From NCBI RefSeq assembly GCF_047345145.1, contig NZ_JBLFER010000002.1, positions 806,001 through 870,000 of the forward strand: a stretch of DNA of 64,000 bases. The letters run 5' to 3'. This DNA comes from Maribacter_C sp047345145 (lineage in GTDB: Bacteria > Bacteroidota > Bacteroidia > Flavobacteriales > Flavobacteriaceae). The translations under genes and the position numbers were made by a program. Under the pieces are notes generated by a model. That model saw nothing but the letters and a program-made list of their open reading frames with translations. It was not told where the DNA came from and did no database searches. Below are positions 25,316 to 32,744 of this stretch, one piece after another (position 1 is the stretch's first letter; every line of letters starts with the position of its first letter).

Positions 25316-26347
25316 ATGAAATCTTTTCTTTCCATCATATTTATACTATTTGTTCAGTTGCTTTTTTCTCAGGCAATCTCAGGAAATGTTTATGACGCTG
25401 AAACTGGTGATATTATTGAGGGTGCTACAGTTTATTTTGATGGAACTTCTATAGGAACGGTTACCAATGAACATGGCGATTTTTCAATTGACCCTAAATT
25501 TGACTCAAATGCTTATCTGGTAATTAGTCATATAGGTTACAAGGCAGTAACTATTCACTATCAAAAACTCGGTCAGAACCTTAGAATTGCCTTAGAAGAA
25601 GATTTTTTTGAAGTCCCAGAGGTTGTTCTTATATCTGACACTTTTAGTAGAAAACAAAAATTAGAAGTCTTCAGACTTGAATTTTTAGGAGAATCCAAAG
25701 GTGGATTAAACAGCAAGATATTGAATGAACACGCTTTGGATTTATACTTTAATATGAAGACGAATATTTTACTTGTTCATGCAAACGAACCTTTAGTGAT
25801 AGTGAATGATTATCTAAAATATCGAATAAAAATTGATCTCGTTGATTTTCAGATTAGCTTTAGAACTCAAAGTCTTAAACGTATTGACAATGTACAGTCT
25901 ACGGTTATCTATGGTCATACTTTTTTTACCGATGTAACTAACTCTTTAACTGAAAAGCAATTTATGAATCGCAGAAATTATGCGTATCGGGGATCAATAC
26001 AACATTTTATGCGAACTATGTGGAATCAATCTTGGTTGAATGAATCCTATGAACTGAGGGAAAATTTGAAAAAGATTGATGTTGCTGATGCTCTCTCAAT
26101 TTCTGCTGGAAACGATATTTTTACAAAGAGAGTTTTCTTTAAATTGAAGAAGTTCAAAATTACCTATAGAAAAGGTTTGTTCAAACACTGGTCTTCAGTA
26201 GAATTATTATCCGGAGAATCAATAAATATCGATAAGTACGGTAGTTATATGCCCTACCTTCAACTTAAATTTGCGGGGGAAATGGCAGATGACAGAATAG
26301 GAGACTTGCTACCATTAGATTTCGAAGAATACCTCATTGTTGATTGA
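25316..26347 (+). CDS. Secreted protein with carboxypeptidase-like regulatory domain
   Basis: The 343-residue protein has a signal peptide (MKSFLSIIFILFVQLLFSQ) and then a CarboxypepD_reg-like beta-sandwich (ISGNVYDAETGDIIEGATVYF, GTVTNEHGDFSI), the module found at the N terminus of TonB-dependent receptors. No beta-barrel follows; residues 115-343 are of unknown type. It ends 6 bp before the convergent arsC gene. Probably periplasmic or outer-membrane attached; function unknown. Confidence 0.75.
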   Translation: MKSFLSIIFILFVQLLFSQAISGNVYDAETGDIIEGATVYFDGTSIGTVTNEHGDFSIDPKFDSNAYLVISHIGYKAVTIHYQKLGQNLRIALEEDFFEVPEVVLISDTFSRKQKLEVFRLEFLGESKGGLNSKILNEHALDLYFNMKTNILLVHANEPLVIVNDYLKYRIKIDLVDFQISFRTQSLKRIDNVQSTVIYGHTFFTDVTNSLTEKQFMNRRNYAYRGSIQHFMRTMWNQSWLNESYELRENLKKIDVADALSISAGNDIFTKRVFFKLKKFKITYRKGLFKHWSSVELLSGESINIDKYGSYMPYLQLKFAGEMADDRIGDLLPLDFEEYLIVD

Positions 26348-26353
26348 AGTAAT

Positions 26354-26965
26354 TTATCGAATGCTTTCTTTCATTACAAATAGCATTTCTGTCGCAATTT
26401 GAATGCTTCTTTCGTGATATTTTTCTTTTTGAAATGGTGTATTATCAAAAGCTTTTGGGTCTTCAAAAGTTATCGGAAAACGACCATCAGAACCTCCCAC
26501 AAACGGACAACCTTTATCGGCTGACGAACAGGTCATAATAGCTGCAAAATTTGATTTTGGATTAAAATCATCATCAAAAGTTTTAGAAAAACCTATTACC
26601 GGATGAGCATCGTCAGCATATTTAATACTATAAACAGGATTCTTTTCTTTGGACAACTTTCGAATTTGAAACCCTATATTTTCTAAGGTCTCCACGGCGA
26701 TGGGAAATAAGGCGGTTGCTTCGGTTCCTCCCGAATAACAATTGACATTTGTTATGCCCAAATGATAGGCCAGAGTTTGTGCCCAAACTTGCGATAAATG
26801 GCTCCTCCTCGAGTTGTGAGTACAAATAAAATTAAGTGCTATGGGTTCATTTTTAGAGATTTTTTCTCGGATGTACGCGATCAGCGGATTCAAAACCTTT
26901 TTTCTATCCTCAGAAATAGATGTTATTGATAGAGATGCAATTGCTTTTGCTATATTTTCAAACAT
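26354..26965 (-). CDS. arsC: Arsenate reductase / low-molecular-weight phosphatase-like
   Basis: The 203-residue protein has the phosphatase P-loop CTHNSRRS (Cys48, C-x5-R) and a downstream cysteine pair CSSADKGC (Cys146, Cys153), the arrangement of thioredoxin-coupled arsenate reductases that convert arsenate to arsenite. An N-terminal extension of about 40 residues precedes the P-loop. It is the last gene of the arsenic operon, 14 bp after the GNAT gene. No efflux pump gene follows. Confidence 0.85.
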   Translation of the reverse strand: MFENIAKAIASLSITSISEDRKKVLNPLIAYIREKISKNEPIALNFICTHNSRRSHLSQVWAQTLAYHLGITNVNCYSGGTEATALFPIAVETLENIGFQIRKLSKEKNPVYSIKYADDAHPVIGFSKTFDDDFNPKSNFAAIMTCSSADKGCPFVGGSDGRFPITFEDPKAFDNTPFQKEKYHERSIQIATEMLFVMKESIR

Positions 26966-26979
26966 GTGATTTTCTATAT

Positions 26980-27480
26980 TTAAACACCAACTTTTTCACT
27001 TCTTCTTTCAAAGAGTAAATTGTCTTTCCACTCACCAGCTAACTTTCCAACTCTTTCGCGTTTACCGATATACCGAAATCCCATCCTTTTATGAAGTTCA
27101 ATGCTGGCTTCATTTTCAGGAAAAATACCTGACTGTATAGTCCAAAGACCATCTTCTTCGCTTTCTTGAATCAAGGTTTGCATTAAAAGTTTACCAACAC
27201 CTTTACCACGTGCCTTCGAGCCTACATAGACACTAACTTCTCCGATTCCTCCATAAACACATCTACTAGATACTGGTGATAGCGCCGCCCAGCCTAGAAT
27301 TGTATCGCCTTCAACAGCGACAAGTCTACAGGCCCCCATATGAGCTGCATCCCAGGCTTCGTAGGTTGGTATGCCTGTTTCGAAAGTAGCCAAACCCGTG
27401 GCAATACCTTCCGCGTAAATTTTGGAAACCGCTTCCCAATCGGAGGCTTCCATTTTTCTGGTGTTTATATCTTTAGACAT
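26980..27480 (-). CDS. GNAT family N-acetyltransferase, ArsN1-like
   Basis: The 166-residue protein resembles the phosphinothricin acetyltransferase subgroup: IYAEGIATGLATFET, LGWAALSPVS, YVGSKARGKGVGKLLM and IFPENEASIELHKRMGFR. Members in arsenic operons (ArsN1) acetylate arsinothricin or related compounds. Its start is 2 bp from the end of the membrane protein gene. The operon context supports an arsenic-related role, but the substrate is inferred. Confidence 0.75.
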   Translation of the reverse strand: MSKDINTRKMEASDWEAVSKIYAEGIATGLATFETGIPTYEAWDAAHMGACRLVAVEGDTILGWAALSPVSSRCVYGGIGEVSVYVGSKARGKGVGKLLMQTLIQESEEDGLWTIQSGIFPENEASIELHKRMGFRYIGKRERVGKLAGEWKDNLLFERRSEKVGV

Positions 27481-27481
27481 A

Positions 27482-28054
27482 CTAGCAGCAAGTTACTTTT
27501 GAACGGTAATTTAACCAAATATTCTTCGGTGTTTTAAGCATTAGAATAAAATGCAAGAATGCCAAGATTACGGCTCCAGGAATTAGATTTATAGCCACAA
27601 ATTGAAATAACGTATGCGCTTGCGATACTGCTATGGAATCTACAAAGAGTATAGCTCCTTCAGAGAAATCTAGTCGTAATGCCAAGACTAGAATAATTGC
27701 TGAAAAATGAAGGGCATTGGCAAAAAGATGAACAATGTATTCCCAAGTAGGTAATCCGCCCATAAAACTTCTGCTCTCCTTTTCGTGATAGGCATCTATC
27801 GCCAAAACCGCCATATCTAGAACAACCAGTGCGATGCCTGTTAGAAAAAGGGAAAAATTGGCCTCATTGATAAACAATAACCAAATGATGAGCGGGAATA
27901 ATATGGCTCTAATGGTATGTGTTTTATGTTCAAATAAACTCTCTTCTCTATCGAAAAGGCGATATTTCCAGATATGGAGATAAAAACCGTCATAGGTGGC
28001 TAGTAGCATAAATAACACCAGACTTGTTGTTGCTAAATAGAATAAAATGTCCAT
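27482..28054 (-). CDS. Membrane protein of the arsenic operon, C-terminal Cys-Cys
   Basis: I do not recognise a named family. The 190-residue protein has about five hydrophobic segments (residues 5-23, 50-66, 70-88, 107-127 and 152-173) and two conserved-looking polar stretches (FEHKTHTIRA, DAYHEKESRSFMGGLPTWEY). It ends KVTCC. It is too short and unlike ArsB or Acr3 in pattern to be the known efflux pumps. Its place between DUF6428 and the ArsN-like gene points to an arsenic- or metal-linked role. Confidence 0.55.
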   Translation of the reverse strand: MDILFYLATTSLVLFMLLATYDGFYLHIWKYRLFDREESLFEHKTHTIRAILFPLIIWLLFINEANFSLFLTGIALVVLDMAVLAIDAYHEKESRSFMGGLPTWEYIVHLFANALHFSAIILVLALRLDFSEGAILFVDSIAVSQAHTLFQFVAINLIPGAVILAFLHFILMLKTPKNIWLNYRSKVTCC

Positions 28055-28069
28055 CGACTTTGTTTTAGA

Positions 28070-28558
28070 TTAACAGCACCCACTTCCTGGGGCGCAAGAA
28101 TTATTTTCTTGAGTACTGACTTCTACAGTAACTCCACAAGTTTCTTTTGCCTTACAATCTGTTTGTAGAACACCTAACTTCATTATGATTCTATCTTCCG
28201 ATAATTCAACATCATTTACAAAGAGTTGTGCCATATGAAAATTGGCGTTGCTGTATTCGAATTTTACTTCAACTTCTCTCTTCATAGGTTTTATGGTGTC
28301 AACTTTGTTGAGAATGCCCAAAGCTTTAAAAGCAGACATGGTACCTTCAGTATCTACTTCGGTAGGGTCTTCCCAAAGTTGAATGATGGTCTCTTTCCAG
28401 AAATCTGTTTTTGCACCACAATCAACGGAATCAACCGTAATATTTTTGATTTCTGTAATGTGATAGTTGGCTCTTACAAAGCTATTGGGTTTATATTCAA
28501 ACAATAGTGTCTTTGCCGGATTGTCTTTCAACAGAGATAAAAATTCGTTTGTTTTCAT
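28070..28558 (-). CDS. DUF6428 family protein of the arsenic operon, C-terminal Cys-Cys
   Basis: The 162-residue cytoplasmic protein matches the DUF6428 type that sits next to arsR in many Bacteroidota. It starts MKTNEFLSLLKDNPAKTLLFEYKPN and has HITEIKNITVDSVDCGA and LWEDPTEVDTEGTMSAFKALGIL. The C terminus has four cysteines after residue 135, in KETCGVT, NSCAPGS and the final GCC. That tail could bind arsenite or a thiol-reactive metal. It is 9 bp after arsR. Function unknown. Confidence 0.7.
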   Translation of the reverse strand: MKTNEFLSLLKDNPAKTLLFEYKPNSFVRANYHITEIKNITVDSVDCGAKTDFWKETIIQLWEDPTEVDTEGTMSAFKALGILNKVDTIKPMKREVEVKFEYSNANFHMAQLFVNDVELSEDRIIMKLGVLQTDCKAKETCGVTVEVSTQENNSCAPGSGCC

Positions 28559-28567
28559 AGGATGTTT

Positions 28568-28891
28568 TTAACAACAATTAAATTTAGTTTTATCAAAAAA
28601 GGAGTTTAAGAGGTCTTGTATTTCCTTCCATTTTTTTAGGTTGATGCAATAGCAGACTTTTTTTCCATCAATAGCGCCTTCTATCAAATCAATGCTTTTC
28701 AATTCTTTTAGATGTTGGGAAATTGTAGGTTGTGCAAGCCCGATTTCATCAACAATATCATTGCAAATACAAGCTTTCTGACCACTTATATATTGCAGAA
28801 TAGCAATGCGAGCTGGGTTCGACAGTACTTTGAAAATAATGGCCAACTCATTTTGCCTACTATTGAATATTTGTGTTTTGGTAATTCCCAT
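28568..28891 (-). CDS. arsR: ArsR/SmtB family metalloregulator
   Basis: The 107-residue winged-helix repressor contains LSNPARIAILQYIS, the recognition helix AQPTISQHLKEL and the wing around GKKVCYCI. Candidate arsenite ligands are CIC (Cys41, Cys43), CYC (Cys80, Cys82) and the C-terminal pair Cys106-Cys107. Cys pairs at the C terminus are used by some ArsR proteins, such as the one from Acidithiobacillus. I chose the ATG at 28891, which precedes the conserved part; an in-frame ATG 60 bp upstream would run through the operator. First gene of the arsenic operon. Confidence 0.9.
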   Translation of the reverse strand: MGITKTQIFNSRQNELAIIFKVLSNPARIAILQYISGQKACICNDIVDEIGLAQPTISQHLKELKSIDLIEGAIDGKKVCYCINLKKWKEIQDLLNSFFDKTKFNCC

Positions 28892-28902
28892 TACATATTT
28901 AT

Positions 28903-28914
28903 ATATTGCAATAT
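28903..28914. promoter_or_regulatory. Putative ArsR operator
   Basis: A perfect 12-bp palindrome ATATTGCAATAT lies 11 bp before the arsR start. Its position and symmetry fit autoregulation by the dimeric ArsR. The sequence is AT-rich, so a palindrome by chance is possible. Confidence 0.5.
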
Positions 28915-28973
28915 TACGATGATAAATTGAATTAAAAAAGCCAAACTTCAAAAATTTGACTTTTCTTAGTTAT

Positions 28974-29441
28974 TTAGAACCAAGGTTTTTGACCGGCCTG
29001 ATACGTATTATAAAATTCCTCATCGGATTTTGTGAGATATATAATACCTTCAATTAAACCTACAATAGCTGTGGCCATTACGATAAAACTTCCGATTACA
29101 AAACACATCGTTGCATAACCAATTACGGTGGCTACTAAAAGAATTATTCCTTCTTTTTTATACCCTAATATGAATTTATGAACTCCTAGAGATCCCACAA
29201 TAATTGCTAATACACCAGCTAACACTTTCTTATTCTCTCCTCCAGCTCCGCTAAAGGCCTCTTTCGCACTGTCTGCAAATTCATTTGCAGTTTTCTTGGC
29301 ATCATCTGCAAAATCACTTGCTGCTTCTTTTGCATCATCGAACTTCTCACTGGCTTTTTCACCCAATTCACTTGCCTTTTCTTTTGCAGAGTCAAAGGCA
29401 TCTTCAGCCTTGTCCCCCAAATCTTTATTTTCTTCTGACAT
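28974..29441 (-). CDS. TM2 domain protein with amphipathic repeat region
   Basis: The 155-residue protein has a charged, alanine-rich N-terminal region (about 10-65) built of degenerate 11-residue units such as AKEKASELGEK, AKEAASDFADD and AKKTANEFADS, resembling LEA or apolipoprotein helices. A TM2 domain follows (VLAGVLAIIVGSLGVHKFILGYKKEG, about 72-98) with a second hydrophobic pair. It should be in the inner membrane with a long helical cytoplasmic or periplasmic arm. Function unknown; possibly envelope stress related. Confidence 0.75.
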   Translation of the reverse strand: MSEENKDLGDKAEDAFDSAKEKASELGEKASEKFDDAKEAASDFADDAKKTANEFADSAKEAFSGAGGENKKVLAGVLAIIVGSLGVHKFILGYKKEGIILLVATVIGYATMCFVIGSFIVMATAIVGLIEGIIYLTKSDEEFYNTYQAGQKPWF

Positions 29442-29496
29442 CGTATTGTTTTTTTGGTTGTTATTATATGCGTTAAATGTAGCGAATATTTAAGTT

Positions 29497-29880
29497 TTAG
29501 AGAAACGCTTTGTCTATGGGTTCCCATAATTCCAGCTTGTTTCCTTCTGGGTCTAGAATCCATCCGAACTTGCCGTAGTCGTATTCTTCGATTTCACCTA
29601 CAATGGTAACACCTTCTTTTTTCAAAACCTCCAATAGTTCAACTAGATTTTCAACTCTGAAATTCATCATGAATTGTTTCTGACTTGGCTCGAAATATTT
29701 GGTGTCTTCATTCATGGGGCTCCATTGTGTAGAACAATCATTACCATCTTTGTCTTTCCACCAGAAGGTCCAGCCGTAGTTGTCCGTTGGAATTCCTAAT
29801 CGTTCTTTGTACCATTTTTTGATTCCGTCGGGGTCTTTGGTCTTAAAGAAGAATCCTCCTAAACCGGTTACTCTTTTCAT
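29497..29880 (-). CDS. VOC family (glyoxalase-like) protein
   Basis: The 127-residue protein is a vicinal oxygen chelate fold: GGFFFKTKDPDGIKKWYKERLG at the N terminus and WILDPEGNKLELWEP at the C terminus, the second with the family glutamate. Such proteins include glyoxalases, dioxygenases and antibiotic-binding proteins; the sequence does not decide which. A hairpin element sits 20 bp upstream of the start. Confidence 0.8.
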   Translation of the reverse strand: MKRVTGLGGFFFKTKDPDGIKKWYKERLGIPTDNYGWTFWWKDKDGNDCSTQWSPMNEDTKYFEPSQKQFMMNFRVENLVELLEVLKKEGVTIVGEIEEYDYGKFGWILDPEGNKLELWEPIDKAFL

Positions 29881-29900
29881 AAATAATGTTTTATTATCTC

Positions 29901-29916
29901 TCCCGAGAAGTCGGGA
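29901..29916. repeat. Small hairpin repeat upstream of the VOC gene
   Basis: TCCCGA and TCGGGA form a 6-bp stem around GAAG, followed by AATCT. It is 20 bp before the start codon. It resembles the outer arms (ATTCCCG) of the intergenic elements at 22.0 and 54.9 kb and may be a remnant of one. Confidence 0.45.
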
Positions 29917-29945
29917 ATCTGTTTATTTTAAAACGTAAATTACTT

Positions 29946-30404
29946 TTACTTCGTTTTAACATTCTTCTCATAAAGCGCAATCCATTCATCAACCGTCATC
30001 TTTGTGCAAAGCTCCTCGATTAATTCATAAGGAATTGTTTCCATTTTTTTAAATCGAATACAGCTCTTTCCCATATCTAATTTTGTTTTTACATACTTTG
30101 GATATTCTTTAACAAACCAGTCATGGAGTTTTGGGTAAGCATAAATTCCGGAATGATACAATGCTACAAAATTCTTTTGCGAAGCAATATTTATAAAGGG
30201 TAATGGAAGCTTGGTGTCGCAATGGTACCCATCAGGATATATGGAGTGCGGCACAACCCAGCCCAACATACCATAACTCATTTGCTCTTGAAAACCTTTA
30301 GGAAGGTTTTTTGAAATGATTGCCCTTAGTTTAGAAACAGCAAATTGCCGTTCTTCAGGAAGCTGTTTAATGTATTCTTCTGGTGAATTTGCTTTGTAAT
30401 TCAT
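29946..30404 (-). CDS. DUF1801 domain protein
   Basis: The 152-residue protein matches the DUF1801 (YdhG-like) type: SPEEYIKQLPEERQ, MSYGMLGWVVP, FINIASQKNFVALYHSGIYA and GKSCIRFKKMETIP. It is cytoplasmic. It lies 4 bp after the DUF4199 gene and is probably co-transcribed. Function unknown. Confidence 0.8.
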   Translation of the reverse strand: MNYKANSPEEYIKQLPEERQFAVSKLRAIISKNLPKGFQEQMSYGMLGWVVPHSIYPDGYHCDTKLPLPFINIASQKNFVALYHSGIYAYPKLHDWFVKEYPKYVKTKLDMGKSCIRFKKMETIPYELIEELCTKMTVDEWIALYEKNVKTK

Positions 30405-30408
30405 GAAA

Positions 30409-30870
30409 TTAGTTTTTACGTTGAAGAATCAATGCTGAAATTAATGAAATAATAAATCCGATAATAAGTACAGTGGCAAACATTACGAAAGCCATAAAGC
30501 CACTTCCCCAGTCTGGAATTTCTTCTGTATGTCCTTGTTCACGCATCATAGCAATATACTCATTAAAGAAATCGGGATTGATAGCAGTAGTGTAGATATA
30601 ATCTGCAAGGGCGATTCCGCTGGCAGTAAAAGCCGAAATCAATAGTCCAATTAAAAGGCCTTTGGACAATGACAATTGACCTTTGTTTTCATTATCCCTA
30701 AAATGTTTTATGCCAAAGAAAACGAAAACTAAAGAGACAACCATTGTTAGATAGCCCACAACTTCTTGCGTAGAAAAGTCCATGCCTTTTCCAAAATAAA
30801 GTCCTGATAGAAAAAGAACTATGGAAAGAAGAAATCCATAGAAACCGAATTTGATAATTGTGTTTTTCAT
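30409..30870 (-). CDS. DUF4199 family membrane protein
   Basis: The protein (153 residues from the ATG at 30870) has four hydrophobic segments (about 5-22, 34-52, 72-92 and 128-150) and the DUF4199 feature FFGIKHFRDNENKGQLSLSKGL. The upstream in-frame ATG at 30900 would add a short extra segment that is not typical, so I prefer 30870. It follows a palindromic site that may be a regulator target. Function unknown. Confidence 0.75.
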   Translation of the reverse strand: MKNTIIKFGFYGFLLSIVLFLSGLYFGKGMDFSTQEVVGYLTMVVSLVFVFFGIKHFRDNENKGQLSLSKGLLIGLLISAFTASGIALADYIYTTAINPDFFNEYIAMMREQGHTEEIPDWGSGFMAFVMFATVLIIGFIISLISALILQRKN

Positions 30871-30930
30871 GATACTAGTGTTTATTATTAGGTAGAACAA
30901 AAGTAAAATTGAAGTGGTTGTTGAGACTCA

Positions 30931-30965
30931 TACTAAAGTACTAAAATGCTAATACTTTAGTACTT
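30931..30965. promoter_or_regulatory. Overlapping inverted repeats, candidate operator
   Basis: TACTAAAGTA (30931-30940) is the exact reverse complement of 30953-30962, and AAGTACTAAA (30936-30945) the exact reverse complement of 30956-30965. The heptamer TACTAAA occurs twice on the plus strand and inverted once. There is no T run, so it is unlikely to be a terminator. It lies between the LuxR-type gene and the DUF4199 start. Confidence 0.55.
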
Positions 30966-30975
30966 ATGGGCTAAA

Positions 30976-31386
30976 TTATATAATACGAAGTTTTTTCGCT
31001 ATTTGAACGGCCTGTGTTCTGCGTTTGGCATCTAACTTAACCAGAATATTAGATACATGCGTTTTTATAGTGCTTTCAGATAAAAACAACTTATCGCCAA
31101 TTTCTCTATTTGATAAGCCTAAGGAGATTTCTTTCAAAACTTCATATTCTCTTTTGCTTAAGTCTAATTCATCAACTTTAGCAATATCAAGTTCTTCAGT
31201 ATCAATCGCCGCTTTGTGAAGACTCTTTTTGTTTAGAACTATGCCAATTACAAAAAATATGACGGCTATTACTGCCATTATAATTTCTATTTTTAAATCG
31301 CCACTAACAAGTGTGTATTTACTTATTTGAAATAACAATAGCAAGGCTAGAATTAGTAGTCCGAAAGTGATAACGGTTTTTTTCAC
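30976..31386 (-). CDS. Membrane-anchored LuxR-type transcription regulator
   Basis: The 136-residue protein has two N-terminal transmembrane segments (about 5-23 and 34-52), a short linker and a C-terminal LuxR/GerE helix-turn-helix (LSKREYEVLKEISLGLSNREI, SESTIKTHVSNILVKL). There is no receiver domain. The start is GTG, with AAGG just before it; a TAA lies two codons upstream. It begins 9 bp after the stop of the hydroxyacid dehydrogenase gene. Signal sensing at the membrane is inferred from the layout. Confidence 0.82.
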   Translation of the reverse strand: MKKTVITFGLLILALLLLFQISKYTLVSGDLKIEIIMAVIAVIFFVIGIVLNKKSLHKAAIDTEELDIAKVDELDLSKREYEVLKEISLGLSNREIGDKLFLSESTIKTHVSNILVKLDAKRRTQAVQIAKKLRII

Positions 31387-31395
31387 CTTTTAAAG

Positions 31396-32337
31396 TTAAC
31401 AAAACTTTGTTTTGATTTTATTCACTACGGTTTGGGCCAGTTTGATTTTGCTTTCTACCGTCCAACCGGCAACATGAGGTGATAAAATTATATTGTCTGC
31501 TTTTATCAAATATTGGAAGGCTTCAGGCATTTGACCGTCAACAAACATATTTTCAAACGACGACTTTTCATATTCTAAAACATCCAAACCAGCCCCTAGT
31601 ATCTTTCCTGAATTTAGCGCTGATACTAAATCTTCAGTAACTACACACTTGCCACGGGCGGTATTTATTAACCAAATGGACTTTTGAAAAGCGTCTATGA
31701 ATTCGGTATTTACCATGCTGATGGTTGATTCGGTTTGTGGTAAGTGAAGACTTAAAATATCGGCTCTTTGTTGCAACTCTAGAATACCTACTTGGCGCGC
31801 ATTTTCATCACCAACACCACCTTGAATATCATAACAAATGACTTCGGAAACATCAAAGCCTTTCAATTTTTTAGCAAAAGCTTTGCCCATATTTCCGTAA
31901 CCGATAACACCAACGACTTTGCCTTCTAATTCTAGTCCTCGGTTGCCTTCGCGTTCCCATTTTCCTGACCGAACTTCTCTATCGGCTGTATGTAGTTTGT
32001 TGAAAAGTGCGAGTAGCATTCCGAGGGCGTGTTCGCCAACAGCATTTCTGTTTCCTTCTGGGGCAGCAGCCAAGAATATTCCGTTTGCCCTCGCATAGTC
32101 GGTGTCAATATTTTCTAAGCCGGCTCCTAGTCTTCCTATGAATTTAAGATTAGTCGCTTTTTCAAGAAAGGCTGTATCCAAAGAAAAACGACTACGGATG
32201 ATTATACCATCATAGACATGTATTTTGTGCATCACCTCTTCTTTCGATGAGGTATAGTCTTCTTCATTCTGAAACCCAAGGGCTTCAAATTGTTCAATAA
32301 TTAAAGGATGATTGATATCTAAGTGTAGGATTTTCAT
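31396..32337 (-). CDS. D-2-hydroxyacid dehydrogenase (SerA-like)
   Basis: The 313-residue enzyme has the NAD-binding loop GVIGYGNMGKAF (about 145), catalytic Arg in NTARGK (about 232) and His in LSPHVAGWT (about 288). The shape fits 2-hydroxyacid dehydrogenases such as phosphoglycerate dehydrogenase, but the short chain lacks the regulatory ACT domain. The substrate is uncertain. It is preceded by a cupin gene with a 10-bp gap, and followed by the LuxR-type gene. Confidence 0.85.
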   Translation of the reverse strand: MKILHLDINHPLIIEQFEALGFQNEEDYTSSKEEVMHKIHVYDGIIIRSRFSLDTAFLEKATNLKFIGRLGAGLENIDTDYARANGIFLAAAPEGNRNAVGEHALGMLLALFNKLHTADREVRSGKWEREGNRGLELEGKVVGVIGYGNMGKAFAKKLKGFDVSEVICYDIQGGVGDENARQVGILELQQRADILSLHLPQTESTISMVNTEFIDAFQKSIWLINTARGKCVVTEDLVSALNSGKILGAGLDVLEYEKSSFENMFVDGQMPEAFQYLIKADNIILSPHVAGWTVESKIKLAQTVVNKIKTKFC

Positions 32338-32347
32338 AAAAAAGAAT

Positions 32348-32713
32348 TTAGATTTTAGGATAGTGGTTCTGTGTCATTTCATGTTCAACATCACCCGTAT
32401 GCGCCGTATTTAATTTTTCGAAAAGTAATAATTGTACCTCTTCACCATCTTTCGTAGAGGGGCAATGTTCAACACCTTTCGGGACTACAATAAGCTCACC
32501 TTCATGCACCACTTCTGTTCGGTCACGAAACTTCATATAAAGCGTTCCCTTTAAAACTTGAAAAAGTTCATCTTCATTTTCGTGAGTGTGCCAAACGAAT
32601 TCTCCCTGAACTTTGGCTAGAATGACCTGCATATCATCAACGACCGCTATTTGATGGGGGTGCCATTGTTTGGTAAAAAGGGAATGTTTTTCTTTTAGGT
32701 TTATAGGTTTCAT
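32348..32713 (-). CDS. Cupin domain protein
   Basis: The 121-residue protein is a single small beta-barrel. Cupin motif 1 is WHTHENEDELFQVLKG, giving two His and a Glu for a metal, and motif 2 is VPKGVEHCPST with the third His. No fused domain. The ligand or reaction is not known. It lies upstream of the hydroxyacid dehydrogenase in the same orientation. Confidence 0.88.
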   Translation of the reverse strand: MKPINLKEKHSLFTKQWHPHQIAVVDDMQVILAKVQGEFVWHTHENEDELFQVLKGTLYMKFRDRTEVVHEGELIVVPKGVEHCPSTKDGEEVQLLLFEKLNTAHTGDVEHEMTQNHYPKI

Positions 32714-32744
32714 ACGAAAGAAGTTTTGAAACCACTAATGTATG

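Noticed and set aside
27482..28054. Acr3/ArsB arsenite pump
   Set aside because: Too short (190 residues, about five helices) and without the conserved pump motifs.
30931..30965. Rho-independent terminator after the LuxR-type gene
   Set aside because: No T run follows the stem on either strand and the stem is A+T-rich.
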